NCBI GenBank assembly: GCA_026184775.1
Contig: JANCYW010000009.1
Span: forward strand, 1 to 64,000
DNA length: 64,000 bases
Reading direction: 5' to 3'
From: Cyanidium caldarium
Lineage: Eukaryota; Rhodophyta; Bangiophyceae; Cyanidiales; Cyanidiaceae
Positions within the stretch are counted from its first letter, which is position 1. Each line of letters begins with the position of its first letter. Positions 10,097 to 17,975 of this stretch are shown one piece after another. Under the pieces are notes generated by a model that worked only from the letters and a program-made list of their open reading frames with translations, ran no database searches and had not been told where the DNA came from. The translations under genes and the position numbers were made by a program.

Positions 10097-11047
10097 ATGG
10101 CGGGCACTCCTTGCACAGAGGCGTGCGAGACGCCTCGGCGTCGCTTCCATGCATGGCTGCTGGCGTTTCTGGTGGCGGCGTGCGCGATCGCGCTGACGAT
10201 CGGCTCAGCGCAGGCGTGGCGGGGCGCCGAGGCGGCGGTGGCGGGGCGCGTGCCCGAGGACGACGCGGCGGTGCAGCGCCTGTCTGCGGCGCGGACGCGG
10301 TTTGACGGCGCGCCTGCAGCAGTTCGGGCGGCCGGCGGGGTCGCCGCAGCGCCGAACAACTACGCCACCCCCAAGAAGACGCCCACCGTCAAGCCGGCGG
10401 AGGAGGTGCAAGCCACCAAGAAGCAAACCAAAAAAGTGATAGAGTCACCCAAGAAGGTGGTGAAAAAGTCGGTTAAAGTGGTCACCATCACGGCGCGGTC
10501 GACGGTGACCGTTCTCAAGACGCCCACGCCGACGGCACGGGTGGTCACGGTTACGAGGACGGTGCAGCAGACGCGCACCCCGACGGCGACCGTCCAGGCG
10601 GTGTCGCGCACGCCGTCGATCAAGACCAAGGCGCCGTACTGCCGCTTCTGGATCAAGAACTGCAACATCGAGGCGGAGAACCGCCAGATCTGCTTCACCG
10701 GCGAGAACATCGACGAGTACACCTGCATCCAAATCGGCTGCTGCTGGCAATCGAACAACAACAACAACAACAACAACAACGGGGCGCCGCCGTGCTATCG
10801 CGCCATCTGGGCGCCGGTGTGCAACCTGCGCTGCGATTTCTCCAACTTTCTCACCGGCACCGAGGGCGTCAGTGCCACTCCGGCAGCGCAACAGGACGCC
10901 GCAGCCGCCACCTCTGCCAATGACCCGAGTGCCAACGCCAGCAGCGGTGGCAGCTCGAGCAACAGTGGCGCGACGGCAGCGTCGGCCACCAGCAGCGGCA
11001 ATCCCTTCGCCGGACTGAACAACCTGCTGAGCGGTCTGAACAGCTAG
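10097..11047 (+). CDS. Secreted trefoil-like cysteine-rich protein
   Basis: 316 residues from the only suitable ATG. The N-terminus has an RRR cluster, a hydrophobic core (about 19-35) and a likely signal-peptidase site after SAQA, so the protein should enter the secretory pathway. Next comes a long Lys/Thr/Pro/Val-rich stalk with repeated TPT and VTVT motifs, a likely O-glycosylation region. Then a domain of about 70 residues with eight or more Cys, including TCIQIGCCW and PPCYRA, close to the P-type trefoil pattern (C-x4-CC-aromatic) with one mismatch. A run of nine Asn from an (AAC)9 microsatellite (10754-10780) sits in its loop. The tail is Ser/Ala/Gly/Asn-rich. Likely extracellular or wall protein; function unknown. 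Related to the decayed gene at 6271. Confidence 0.7.
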   Translation: MAGTPCTEACETPRRRFHAWLLAFLVAACAIALTIGSAQAWRGAEAAVAGRVPEDDAAVQRLSAARTRFDGAPAAVRAAGGVAAAPNNYATPKKTPTVKPAEEVQATKKQTKKVIESPKKVVKKSVKVVTITARSTVTVLKTPTPTARVVTVTRTVQQTRTPTATVQAVSRTPSIKTKAPYCRFWIKNCNIEAENRQICFTGENIDEYTCIQIGCCWQSNNNNNNNNNGAPPCYRAIWAPVCNLRCDFSNFLTGTEGVSATPAAQQDAAAATSANDPSANASSGGSSSNSGATAASATSSGNPFAGLNNLLSGLNS

Positions 11048-11289
11048 TGAACTCCAGTAGACAGACCACAACGCAGCGCGGTTGCATGGCACCTGAGCGT
11101 TGGTTACAGATTGCGTTCAATGCACGTATGCACACAGGCAAGCCTAAAATGGGGACGATATTTGCGGATGAGATGCGCGTTGCGACTGCTGCCCTGTTCT
11201 GGCTGCAGGCTCATCGCCCGACTCGGGTCAGCGCCTGCCTCTTTCCCGTCGCGTTCGGTGTTTCTCGTCGCCTCCAGCGAGTGCCGATC

Positions 11290-12690
11290 ATGGCAACACC
11301 ATGTCTGTCCCGATGGGCTGCACTGGGACGATCGCTGGCGAATCGAGCACTCACGCACCCGTCGGCGCTTGCCACCACCTCCAACAACACCCTTCGTGCC
11401 GGGCCACTCCACCTGCACGCCCGCCTCGGGTCGAGTGCAGCGCTCCCGGCGCACATCAAGCTGCGCATGCCGGCTCTGTCGCCGACCATGAAACAGGGCA
11501 ATTTGGTCAAGTGGTCCAAGCAAGAGGGTGACGAGGTGGGTCCGGGTGAGGTGCTGGCCGAGATCGAGACCGACAAGGCCACCGTGGAGTTCGAGTCGCA
11601 GGACGAGGGCGTGCTGGCGAAGATCATCGTTCCGGCGGGCACGCAGGACGTGCCCGTGGGCAGACTGGTGGCGGTGCTGGCCGAGGACGCGTCGAACGTG
11701 AAGGCGCTGCAAGAGGCGCAGTGGGAAGACGGGGAGGCGGAAGAGGCGGCACCGGCAACTGCGGAGCGCGAGCCGGAGAGGGAAGAGCGCGCCGCGCCGC
11801 CGCCGCCGCCGCCTCCCTCACGGCCGGCTGCACCGAAATCGGAGCCGAAACCATCTTCTCCTCGTCCGGCACAAGCACCGCCGGCACGCGTCTTCGCCTC
11901 ACCGCTGGCCCGACGCATGGCGCAGGAGGCGGGCGTCGACCTCACCCAACTACGCGGCACCGGACCGAGCGGCCGCGTCGTCGCTGCCGATGTGGCCGAG
12001 GCAGGACCGCCGGGCGAGGCCGCTGCCGAGCAAGTGCCATCGCCGGAGGCGATGCAAATCTTCCTCGAGTCCAAGCGCGAGATCCCGCACTACCAGCTGG
12101 TGTCGGAGGTGCGCCTGGACGCGGCGCTGCGGGCGGTCGAGTGGTACAACCGGCGGCACCACCTGGACAAGTCCAGCGACAGTGCCAAACCGGATACGCA
12201 GCCGGCCGCCCTGGAGGATATGCTCATTCGGGCGCTGGCCACGGCCGCCAAGCGCGTGCCGCAGATCAATGCCACCTTCCGCGGCACCAGTATCCGCCAG
12301 TTTCACAGCGTGGACGTGGCGGTGCAGAGCGGCGACAGCGGCACGCTGTCATGCGTCATTCGCGGCGCCAACGACAAGGGTCTCGGGGATATACGGGCGC
12401 TGCGGGCCGCCGGCAATCACCGCGCCGATGACGTCGGCACCATCGCCTTTGCTTTCAACAACCGCGTGATGCAGCACATTGCCATCATCCGCCCGCCGCA
12501 CGCGGCCATTCTGGTGGTCGGTCGTCCGGAAGCGCGCGTGGTGCCCGACGGCAACGGCTCGTACACCCAAGCGACGGTGGCGGTGGCCACGGCCTCGTTG
12601 GATCACCGGGTGATTGACGGCGCCGTGGGCGCCCAGTTTATGGCACACTTCCAACAGTATGTGCAGGAGCCGCTCACCATGTTGGACTGA
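11290..12690 (+). CDS. DLAT: Dihydrolipoamide acetyltransferase, PDH E2
   Basis: E2 core of the pyruvate dehydrogenase complex, which transfers acetyl groups to CoA. 466 residues from this ATG, which gives an Arg/Ala/Ser-rich mitochondrial-type presequence. Lipoyl domain at about 56-135 with MPALSPTM (60-67) and the lipoylated Lys96 in ETDKA. A Pro/Ala/Glu linker follows, then the peripheral-subunit-binding domain (about 201-237, SPLARRMA ... GTGPSGRV) and the catalytic domain from about 255 with the DHRVIDG motif (438-444, His439 and Asp443). MPALSPTM and the single lipoyl domain favour PDH over 2-oxoglutarate or branched-chain E2. The frame is open upstream with in-frame ATGs at 11086, 11128, 11149 and 11173, so a longer leader is possible. 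The 3' end is 38 bp from the convergent hydrolase. Confidence 0.93.
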   Translation: MATPCLSRWAALGRSLANRALTHPSALATTSNNTLRAGPLHLHARLGSSAALPAHIKLRMPALSPTMKQGNLVKWSKQEGDEVGPGEVLAEIETDKATVEFESQDEGVLAKIIVPAGTQDVPVGRLVAVLAEDASNVKALQEAQWEDGEAEEAAPATAEREPEREERAAPPPPPPPSRPAAPKSEPKPSSPRPAQAPPARVFASPLARRMAQEAGVDLTQLRGTGPSGRVVAADVAEAGPPGEAAAEQVPSPEAMQIFLESKREIPHYQLVSEVRLDAALRAVEWYNRRHHLDKSSDSAKPDTQPAALEDMLIRALATAAKRVPQINATFRGTSIRQFHSVDVAVQSGDSGTLSCVIRGANDKGLGDIRALRAAGNHRADDVGTIAFAFNNRVMQHIAIIRPPHAAILVVGRPEARVVPDGNGSYTQATVAVATASLDHRVIDGAVGAQFMAHFQQYVQEPLTMLD

Positions 12691-12728
12691 GCGCTGCCCA
12701 TCGAATTGTATGTTCAAGTACAGGACGC

Positions 12729-14012
12729 TCATCGTGCCTTCTCCAAGACGCGCGCCGGCGTGGCGGGCGCCACCGGCAGCGTGGCCGCCTCGATGAACGA
12801 CGCCCACGCCGCCACCAACTGAAACACATCTGTGGCGATGCGGTGCAACGGCTGGCGCGGCAACATCTTGTCACCGTGTCCCAGCAGGTGCGTCTTGCAC
12901 AGCTCCGCGTCGATGCCCACCTTGCGCATCTCTTCGTACAGCAGTTCCGCCTCACACGACGGCACCACCTCGTCCGCCTGCCCGTGCACCAGCACCACCT
13001 TTCGACAGCGCAGCGTGCGCAGAAACTCCACCGGGCTCAGCGCCCGCATCAACTCCGCGGTCTGCGCGGTGACCTGCTCGGCAATCTCCAGCCGAAACGC
13101 CACATCGTTCTGCAGGCGCCAGTACAGTGCGCCCACCTCCGGCGGCACCTGCGCCAAATACCGCGGCAGCTGCTCGTCGGGCGTGCCCCGCCGCAACAGG
13201 TGATTATCCAGCACCGCATGATACAACGCCTCTTTCAGAGCTTCATTCGGACCGAGCGCCATCTCCACAAAATTGTAAAACAGCACGTTCCGGCCGTAGT
13301 CGTCCGAGCCGGGCGGCATCAACATAATCTTGCGGCTGACGGTGGATGTGCTGGCGAAACCGCCCACCACACAGATGGCGCGCACGCGGTGTTGCATACG
13401 CGGCCGCGACGCCGCCACCAGCGCCATCGCCCCGCTCAACGAAGCGCCGAACACGCTCAACGTTTGGTCGCTGGCGTCACCCACCACCTCGGTCAGCGCA
13501 TCCACCACCGCCTCCATCTCCTCCACCCCGCGCAGACCCACTTCCAGCCGTTGCAGCGAGGCGATATTCGGCATCAGCACCCGAAAGCCGATCGCCGCAA
13601 ACGCTTTGGCCACACCCTCCAGTCGCGGGTCCCAGGCGCCGCGCGGGTTGACGCCGTGCATCACCAGCAGGGTGCCTCGCGGCGGTCGTTTGGTGCCGCC
13701 CACAAACTGCCGTATACCGTTGAAGCGGTCGATGTGCGTCTCGTGCACTCCCTGATAATTTTCCAACACCACCCGCATCAACAGCTCCACTGCTGCCGGC
13801 ATGGCCGACCACGCCACCCGCTGTTGCCGGCGTCGATGCGTAGGCGACGACTCGGCCGAGCATCGGAGGAGGCGGGTGTGACGGTCGGAAAGTCGCTGTG
13901 AGCCAGTGAAAATCGAGGGAGGTGGCAGCGGACGCACCGCCAGAAAGCCGGTCGTCGATATTTCTCGTGGTCGCCTCTCCATGACTTGTGGAGGAGGTCG
14001 CCGCCGGCTCAT
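12729..14012 (-). CDS. Alpha/beta hydrolase family protein
   Basis: 427 residues, ATG start. An Arg-rich N-terminal extension of about 70 residues may be a transit peptide; a second ATG at 13802 (residue 71) would remove it. The fold is recognisable from LLVMHGVNPRGAW (strand and oxyanion region), the nucleophile elbow VFGASLSGAMAL, an acid in VLVHGQADEVVP and a histidine in LLGHGDKM, so the Ser-Asp-His triad is intact. The elbow is GASLS rather than canonical GxSxG. Substrate unknown; lipase, thioesterase or peptidase activity are all possible. Convergent with E2. Confidence 0.75.
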   Translation of the reverse strand: MSRRRPPPQVMERRPREISTTGFLAVRPLPPPSIFTGSQRLSDRHTRLLRCSAESSPTHRRRQQRVAWSAMPAAVELLMRVVLENYQGVHETHIDRFNGIRQFVGGTKRPPRGTLLVMHGVNPRGAWDPRLEGVAKAFAAIGFRVLMPNIASLQRLEVGLRGVEEMEAVVDALTEVVGDASDQTLSVFGASLSGAMALVAASRPRMQHRVRAICVVGGFASTSTVSRKIMLMPPGSDDYGRNVLFYNFVEMALGPNEALKEALYHAVLDNHLLRRGTPDEQLPRYLAQVPPEVGALYWRLQNDVAFRLEIAEQVTAQTAELMRALSPVEFLRTLRCRKVVLVHGQADEVVPSCEAELLYEEMRKVGIDAELCKTHLLGHGDKMLPRQPLHRIATDVFQLVAAWASFIEAATLPVAPATPARVLEKAR

Positions 14013-14352
14013 TCACACGCCGAACCCCGCAAACCGGAATCGATCGAAACGGATGCGCCCGATGCCGTCATGAATCGGGCGAGGACGAGCCACTCCACCG
14101 TCCGCACTCCTCGGCAGTGCCCTATTCGGGGGACCGGTTACAGAGGAGAGAGGCCCCACGCGCTGCGTCACTCCCGCCCTCAAGCTGTGCGCTATGCTCT
14201 TTCTCTCACGCGCTCTCAAGTACGTTTTACGATGTCCGCTGGCGTCTGCCGTATCCACTACGCCGCGCTGTCCGCAGCTCGCTCCCAGCCACCGCTCCGC
14301 CCATGCCCTCTGCAATACCCTCCTACAGGCGACTACGAGCGAGCGCTGCCCG
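14013..14352. other. Intergenic, hydrolase promoter side
   Basis: 340 bp between the 5' end of the hydrolase and the 3' end of superoxide dismutase, both on the minus strand. No ORF with family features, no RNA gene and no repeat noticed. Confidence 0.4.
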
Positions 14353-14485
14353 TCATTGCAGCGGCACGTTCATTGTCGGCGCCTTGCCGTTGGAGGCGTC
14401 GTCGTAGTACTTGGCGACGGTGTCCCAGTTGACCACATTCCACCACGCGGCAATATACTCCGGGCGCCGGTTCTGGTACTTCAAA

Positions 14486-14517
<32 letters not shown>

Positions 14518-15027
14518 AATGGGCAGACCCGGCTGCTCCGCCACACCGGCCATGAGCGGGTTGTCCTGGTTGGGCGTGCTGGTGATGAACAGCTTGCCGC
14601 CGTCGCCTGCGCACAGCCACGCCCAGCCCGATCCGAACCGTCCCGCCGCCGCCTTGTTAAACTGCTCCTTCATAGCGTCCACACCGCCGAACGTCGAGTC
14701 GATAGCCTGCTTCAGCGCGCCGCTCGGCGCCGACGACGCCGAACCAACCGGCGCCATCAACGTCCAGAACATGGTGTGGTTAAAGTGCCCGCCGCCGTTG
14801 TTCCGCAACACCGTCATCACACTGCTCGGTGCCGATTGGACGTTGCGGCAGATGGCCTCCAGCGAGGAACCCTTCATGCCGGCGCCGTCCGCGCTCTGCA
14901 ACGCGCCGTTCAGGTTGTTGATGTAGGTGTTGTGGTGTTTCGTGCGATGAATGTTCATCGTGGTGCCGTCAATGTACGGCTCCAGCGCCGCGTCATCATA
15001 CGCCAGGTTCGGTAACGCGAAAGACAT
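14353..15027 (-). CDS. SOD: Superoxide dismutase, Mn type
   Basis: Converts superoxide to hydrogen peroxide and oxygen. 224 residues. Metal ligands of the Fe/Mn family are present: His27 (NIHRTKHH), His84 (HFNHTMFW), Asp174 and His178 (DVWEHAYY). GGGH at 78-81 together with Gln154 in TPNQDNP is the Mn-type second-shell arrangement; the Fe-type AQ pair is absent. The chosen ATG starts directly at the mature-like sequence [10 protein letters not shown], so there is no organelle presequence. The frame stays open 79 codons upstream, but only to a GTG, so a leader from an unseen upstream exon or non-ATG start cannot be excluded. Location (cytosol or organelle) is undecided. Confidence 0.92.
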
Positions 15028-15432
15028 ACTACGGATCCGGTGCAAAGTGGTTGCACGCGTCAGGTAAAGGCGCGGAAAGTGTTGACAGCCGCCGTGAACA
15101 GGGAGGCTGCAGAGACGACAGCCGATCGAGGGCCGATGCCGCAGCGCGGCGCATCCATGCGTGAGCGTCCAGAGCGCGCTGTGCGCGATCTCGCATGGTG
15201 TCCTCCGGCGTGAGGGAATCGCCGATTCCAGGCTCTCCACACCATACCTTCCTGTCCCGGGCACGTTCCCTTATCTCCCAGCTCGCCGCGGCCTGCAGCT
15301 CGCTGCCTGGCCGATCTGCCGCTGCGCTGCCCCCCGACACACGACTCTGGACGGGTGCAACGAACGCTCCCAGCGGACGGACGGGCACCCTCCTACCAAA
15401 TCGAGTGGCGATCAGCCAATTCTACCTTCATC
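15028..15432. promoter_or_regulatory. Divergent promoter region, SOD / PHR2-like
   Basis: 405 bp between two divergent start codons, so it must carry both promoters. I see no TATA box or repeated element that stands out. Confidence 0.35.
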
Positions 15433-16617
15433 ATGTTCGTGCTTAACACTTATGCGCTCCAGGCTAGGCAAGGTGTGCGGCGCAGTGGGGCGAGTAGGCG
15501 GGCGTGCTCGAGCCGGGTGCTGCCGCGCGCCTGGTTCGCTCCGCTAGGGGCGGTGGCGGTTCGTCCCGGCAGCGCTTTGGGGAGTCCCGGCGCCACCGTG
15601 CAACTGGGTGCGTGGCCGGGGCTGGCATCTGCCGGCCTGCAGTGGCCGCCCGGTGTGGCCGCTGGCGGGGACGCACACCACCGGGTGGTGTGGTGGATCA
15701 ACGAAGACATGCGGCTGCAGGATAACGAGGCGCTGGCGGCGGGCGCAGCCGCCAGTGCCAACGCCGCCCGCGGCGGTATGCTGCTGGCGGTGTACACCGG
15801 ATCGGTGCAAAAGTCGGAGGTGCGCTCGGCGTTGGCGGCAGTGCGGCGATCGCTGCAGGAGCGCGGCGGCGAGCTGTGGATTGCTGACCCGCAACCGCAG
15901 GCGCTGCCGGCGCTGTTGATGCAGTTACGGGAGGCGTTTCAGGTGCAGGTGGACCGCATCGTCTACAACCACGCGATGACCGTGGAGGGGGCGCGGGCGG
16001 AGCGGGCGATGCTAGAGGCGGTGCGTGCCATGCCGGACAGCGGCCAACGCGAATGCATTGGGTACCTCGGCGGCAACACGCTGCTGAACGACCGCGCTGG
16101 ATTGGAGGCGGACACCTCCGAAGCGAGACGGGCTTTGAGTTTTGTGCAGGTGTGTCGGGCGGTGCGGGAGCAGTTGGAGCTCCGTGGGCATCAAGTAGAG
16201 TGGCAGGCGGCACCGGAACGCATCAGCTGCGCGGAGGCGGTGCGGGAGGCGGCCGCGGCCACCTGGAACGGGATGCCGTTGAGCGATGCCGCCGCCGTCA
16301 GTGGGGCGCTGGGAGAGGCGCAGGTGCTGCAGCAGCTGCAGACGGCGGTGCAGCCGCAGATGGAGTCGCTCACCCAACGTCTGCTGTGCCGCGGCGGCGA
16401 GATGGACCTGGCCCTGCGGTTTAAGCGGGCGCTCGACCTCGGCTGTGTGTCCGCGCGGCAAATGCTGGCACAAGTGGCCAGCGCCTGCAACGGCCGCCTC
16501 GAGGGCTACACCCTGTCGGAGATGATGTGGCGGACGTACTGGGCGCTGCACGCCCATCTGAAAGTTTTTGGCAGCCTCACCGGCATTCAGAGCGGAAAGG
16601 TCGTAGCGTTTGCGTAA
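15433..16617 (+). CDS. PHR2-like photolyase/cryptochrome relative
   Basis: 394 residues from the first ATG (the longer frame starts at GTG). An Arg/Ser/Ala-rich N-terminus of about 80 residues looks like an organelle transit peptide. VVWWINEDMRLQDNEAL (85-101) is the opening of the photolyase N-terminal Rossmann domain, which continues to about residue 220. Near the C-terminus LGCVSARQML (336-345) and EMMWRTYW (363-370) correspond to the first FAD-domain helices of DASH-type proteins (LGCISPR, ELLWRDYF). The protein ends about 25 residues later, so most of the FAD-binding domain is missing. Plant PHR2 proteins have this same short layout, so this looks like a PHR2 orthologue and not a recent truncation. 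Role unknown; DNA repair activity is doubtful. Convergent with the transporter, 86 bp. Confidence 0.75.
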   Translation: MFVLNTYALQARQGVRRSGASRRACSSRVLPRAWFAPLGAVAVRPGSALGSPGATVQLGAWPGLASAGLQWPPGVAAGGDAHHRVVWWINEDMRLQDNEALAAGAAASANAARGGMLLAVYTGSVQKSEVRSALAAVRRSLQERGGELWIADPQPQALPALLMQLREAFQVQVDRIVYNHAMTVEGARAERAMLEAVRAMPDSGQRECIGYLGGNTLLNDRAGLEADTSEARRALSFVQVCRAVREQLELRGHQVEWQAAPERISCAEAVREAAAATWNGMPLSDAAAVSGALGEAQVLQQLQTAVQPQMESLTQRLLCRGGEMDLALRFKRALDLGCVSARQMLAQVASACNGRLEGYTLSEMMWRTYWALHAHLKVFGSLTGIQSGKVVAFA

Positions 16618-16703
16618 AGGACACCTGAGTTTGGAAAGGGGAGTAGAAAAGGTAGGCAGGTGTAGCAAGAGGCGCTTCGGACACGTCGATGCTCTCCCGC
16701 TGC

Positions 16704-17660
16704 TCATCGATTTGAGCGGGCGGCGCGGGTGAACTTGGCGTGCGCGAACATGGCCGAGCCGATGGCGGCCAGAGTCAAGCCTACCGCGTTCAGCGCCGTG
16801 AAGTGGTACTCCCAGAACACAAACCCCAGAGCCGTCTGGAGGAGGTTCTTGGTCTGGCCGGCGATGGCGGTGGTCAGCGGGCTGTTGCTGGCGGTGCACC
16901 ACAGCGTGGTGACGTTGACGGCCAGCGCCGAACATGCCGACACCAGCAACGCTACCACAAACCGCCCGCCGTGCTGGTGTAGTTGGTGATGCAGCGCTGC
17001 GACAAACCCTAACAACTCTTCATCATCATCCGCCGTCGGCCGCCACTCCCACCACCAAAAGGCGGCCGCCGTCAGCGGTACCGCCAACGCGTTGGTGTAG
17101 TAGGTCATGGCCAGCGAGTCGACCTGTTTCATGGACGACAGCGAGGAGACCTTTTTCAACGCCACCAAATACCACGCGGTGGCCAAATTGTTCAGCATCA
17201 CCATCAGGTAGCCGCGCCAGTCGGGCCGCACCTCGCCCACCGCCGCCAGCACCGATCCCAGCGTCATCAACGCCACGGCACGCTCGACGCGCCGCGACTC
17301 CCGCTTGCCAAACACCAACGCCTCGAACAACATCACCGCCAGCGCGGACAGCCGGCGGAACACGCTGAACATGGGCAGGCTGGCGGTCTCCAGCGCTACC
17401 AACCCGGTGAGCACGTTGAAGATGAACAGCGCCGCCACCACCAACAGCGGAATGAACTGAGTAGGTCGCGACCGCGGCATGCCGCCGTACATGCAGCTCA
17501 TGACGGCCGTGGTCACCGCTAGTTGGGCGAGCAGGATGAAAACGGGGTACGGAAAGTGGAACGACGAGAACACCGCCTTGTTCACCAGCACCCCCAGAAG
17601 AGACGTCAGCGTGTACAGCGCAGCCGTAGCCCACGGCGGCATCGACGGCACCTGGATCAT
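16704..17660 (-). CDS. Nucleotide-sugar transporter, SLC35D-like
   Basis: Drug/metabolite-transporter superfamily protein, 318 residues, about ten hydrophobic segments, the usual length for this family. Typical sequences: NKAVFSSFHFPYP in the first loop, LTGLVALETASLPMFSVFRRLS in mid protein, LNNLATAWYLVALKK, and GQTKNLLQTALG in the last third. Expected to exchange nucleotide sugars (GDP-mannose, UDP-sugars or similar) for NMP across the Golgi or ER membrane. The substrate cannot be read from the sequence. A C-terminal basic tail (KFTRAARSNR) may be a retention or cytosolic signal. ATG chosen because the longer frame begins at GTG. Confidence 0.85.
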   Translation of the reverse strand: MIQVPSMPPWATAALYTLTSLLGVLVNKAVFSSFHFPYPVFILLAQLAVTTAVMSCMYGGMPRSRPTQFIPLLVVAALFIFNVLTGLVALETASLPMFSVFRRLSALAVMLFEALVFGKRESRRVERAVALMTLGSVLAAVGEVRPDWRGYLMVMLNNLATAWYLVALKKVSSLSSMKQVDSLAMTYYTNALAVPLTAAAFWWWEWRPTADDDEELLGFVAALHHQLHQHGGRFVVALLVSACSALAVNVTTLWCTASNSPLTTAIAGQTKNLLQTALGFVFWEYHFTALNAVGLTLAAIGSAMFAHAKFTRAARSNR

Positions 17661-17975
17661 GAGAAGAGAACAGGAGGGTCCAGCCGCGTAATGGACCAGG
17701 ACGCGTTCTGAGACCGAAACATCCCACCGACACCGCGGCGAGGAGGAAAATTGGCGGCAAACAAGGATGGGAGCTGGCACGTTGCATGACCCCCGATATG
17801 CCCATTCTCCTACACTCACTCCCACCACTGAGGTATATGTTGCGCTTTACGGACCATCGTGTCTCGCACAATACTTCCCCTTTCGTTCCCACTCCCTTCC
17901 GCGCTCGCCCTTTCGGTCCCGGCGCCTCTCACAAACTACGTTCTCGTTCCGATAACCGTCTCCTCGATCACGCGC
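17661..17975. other. Intergenic spacer
   Basis: About 315 bp upstream of the sugar transporter and downstream of the phosphate transporter, both minus strand. Pyrimidine-rich on the + strand between 17870 and 17960. No gene seen. Confidence 0.4.

Noticed and set aside
11047-11289. Longer E2 protein starting at GTG 11047
   Set aside because: GTG starts are not expected in this nucleus; the ATG at 11290 gives a standard mitochondrial presequence, although in-frame ATGs between remain possible.
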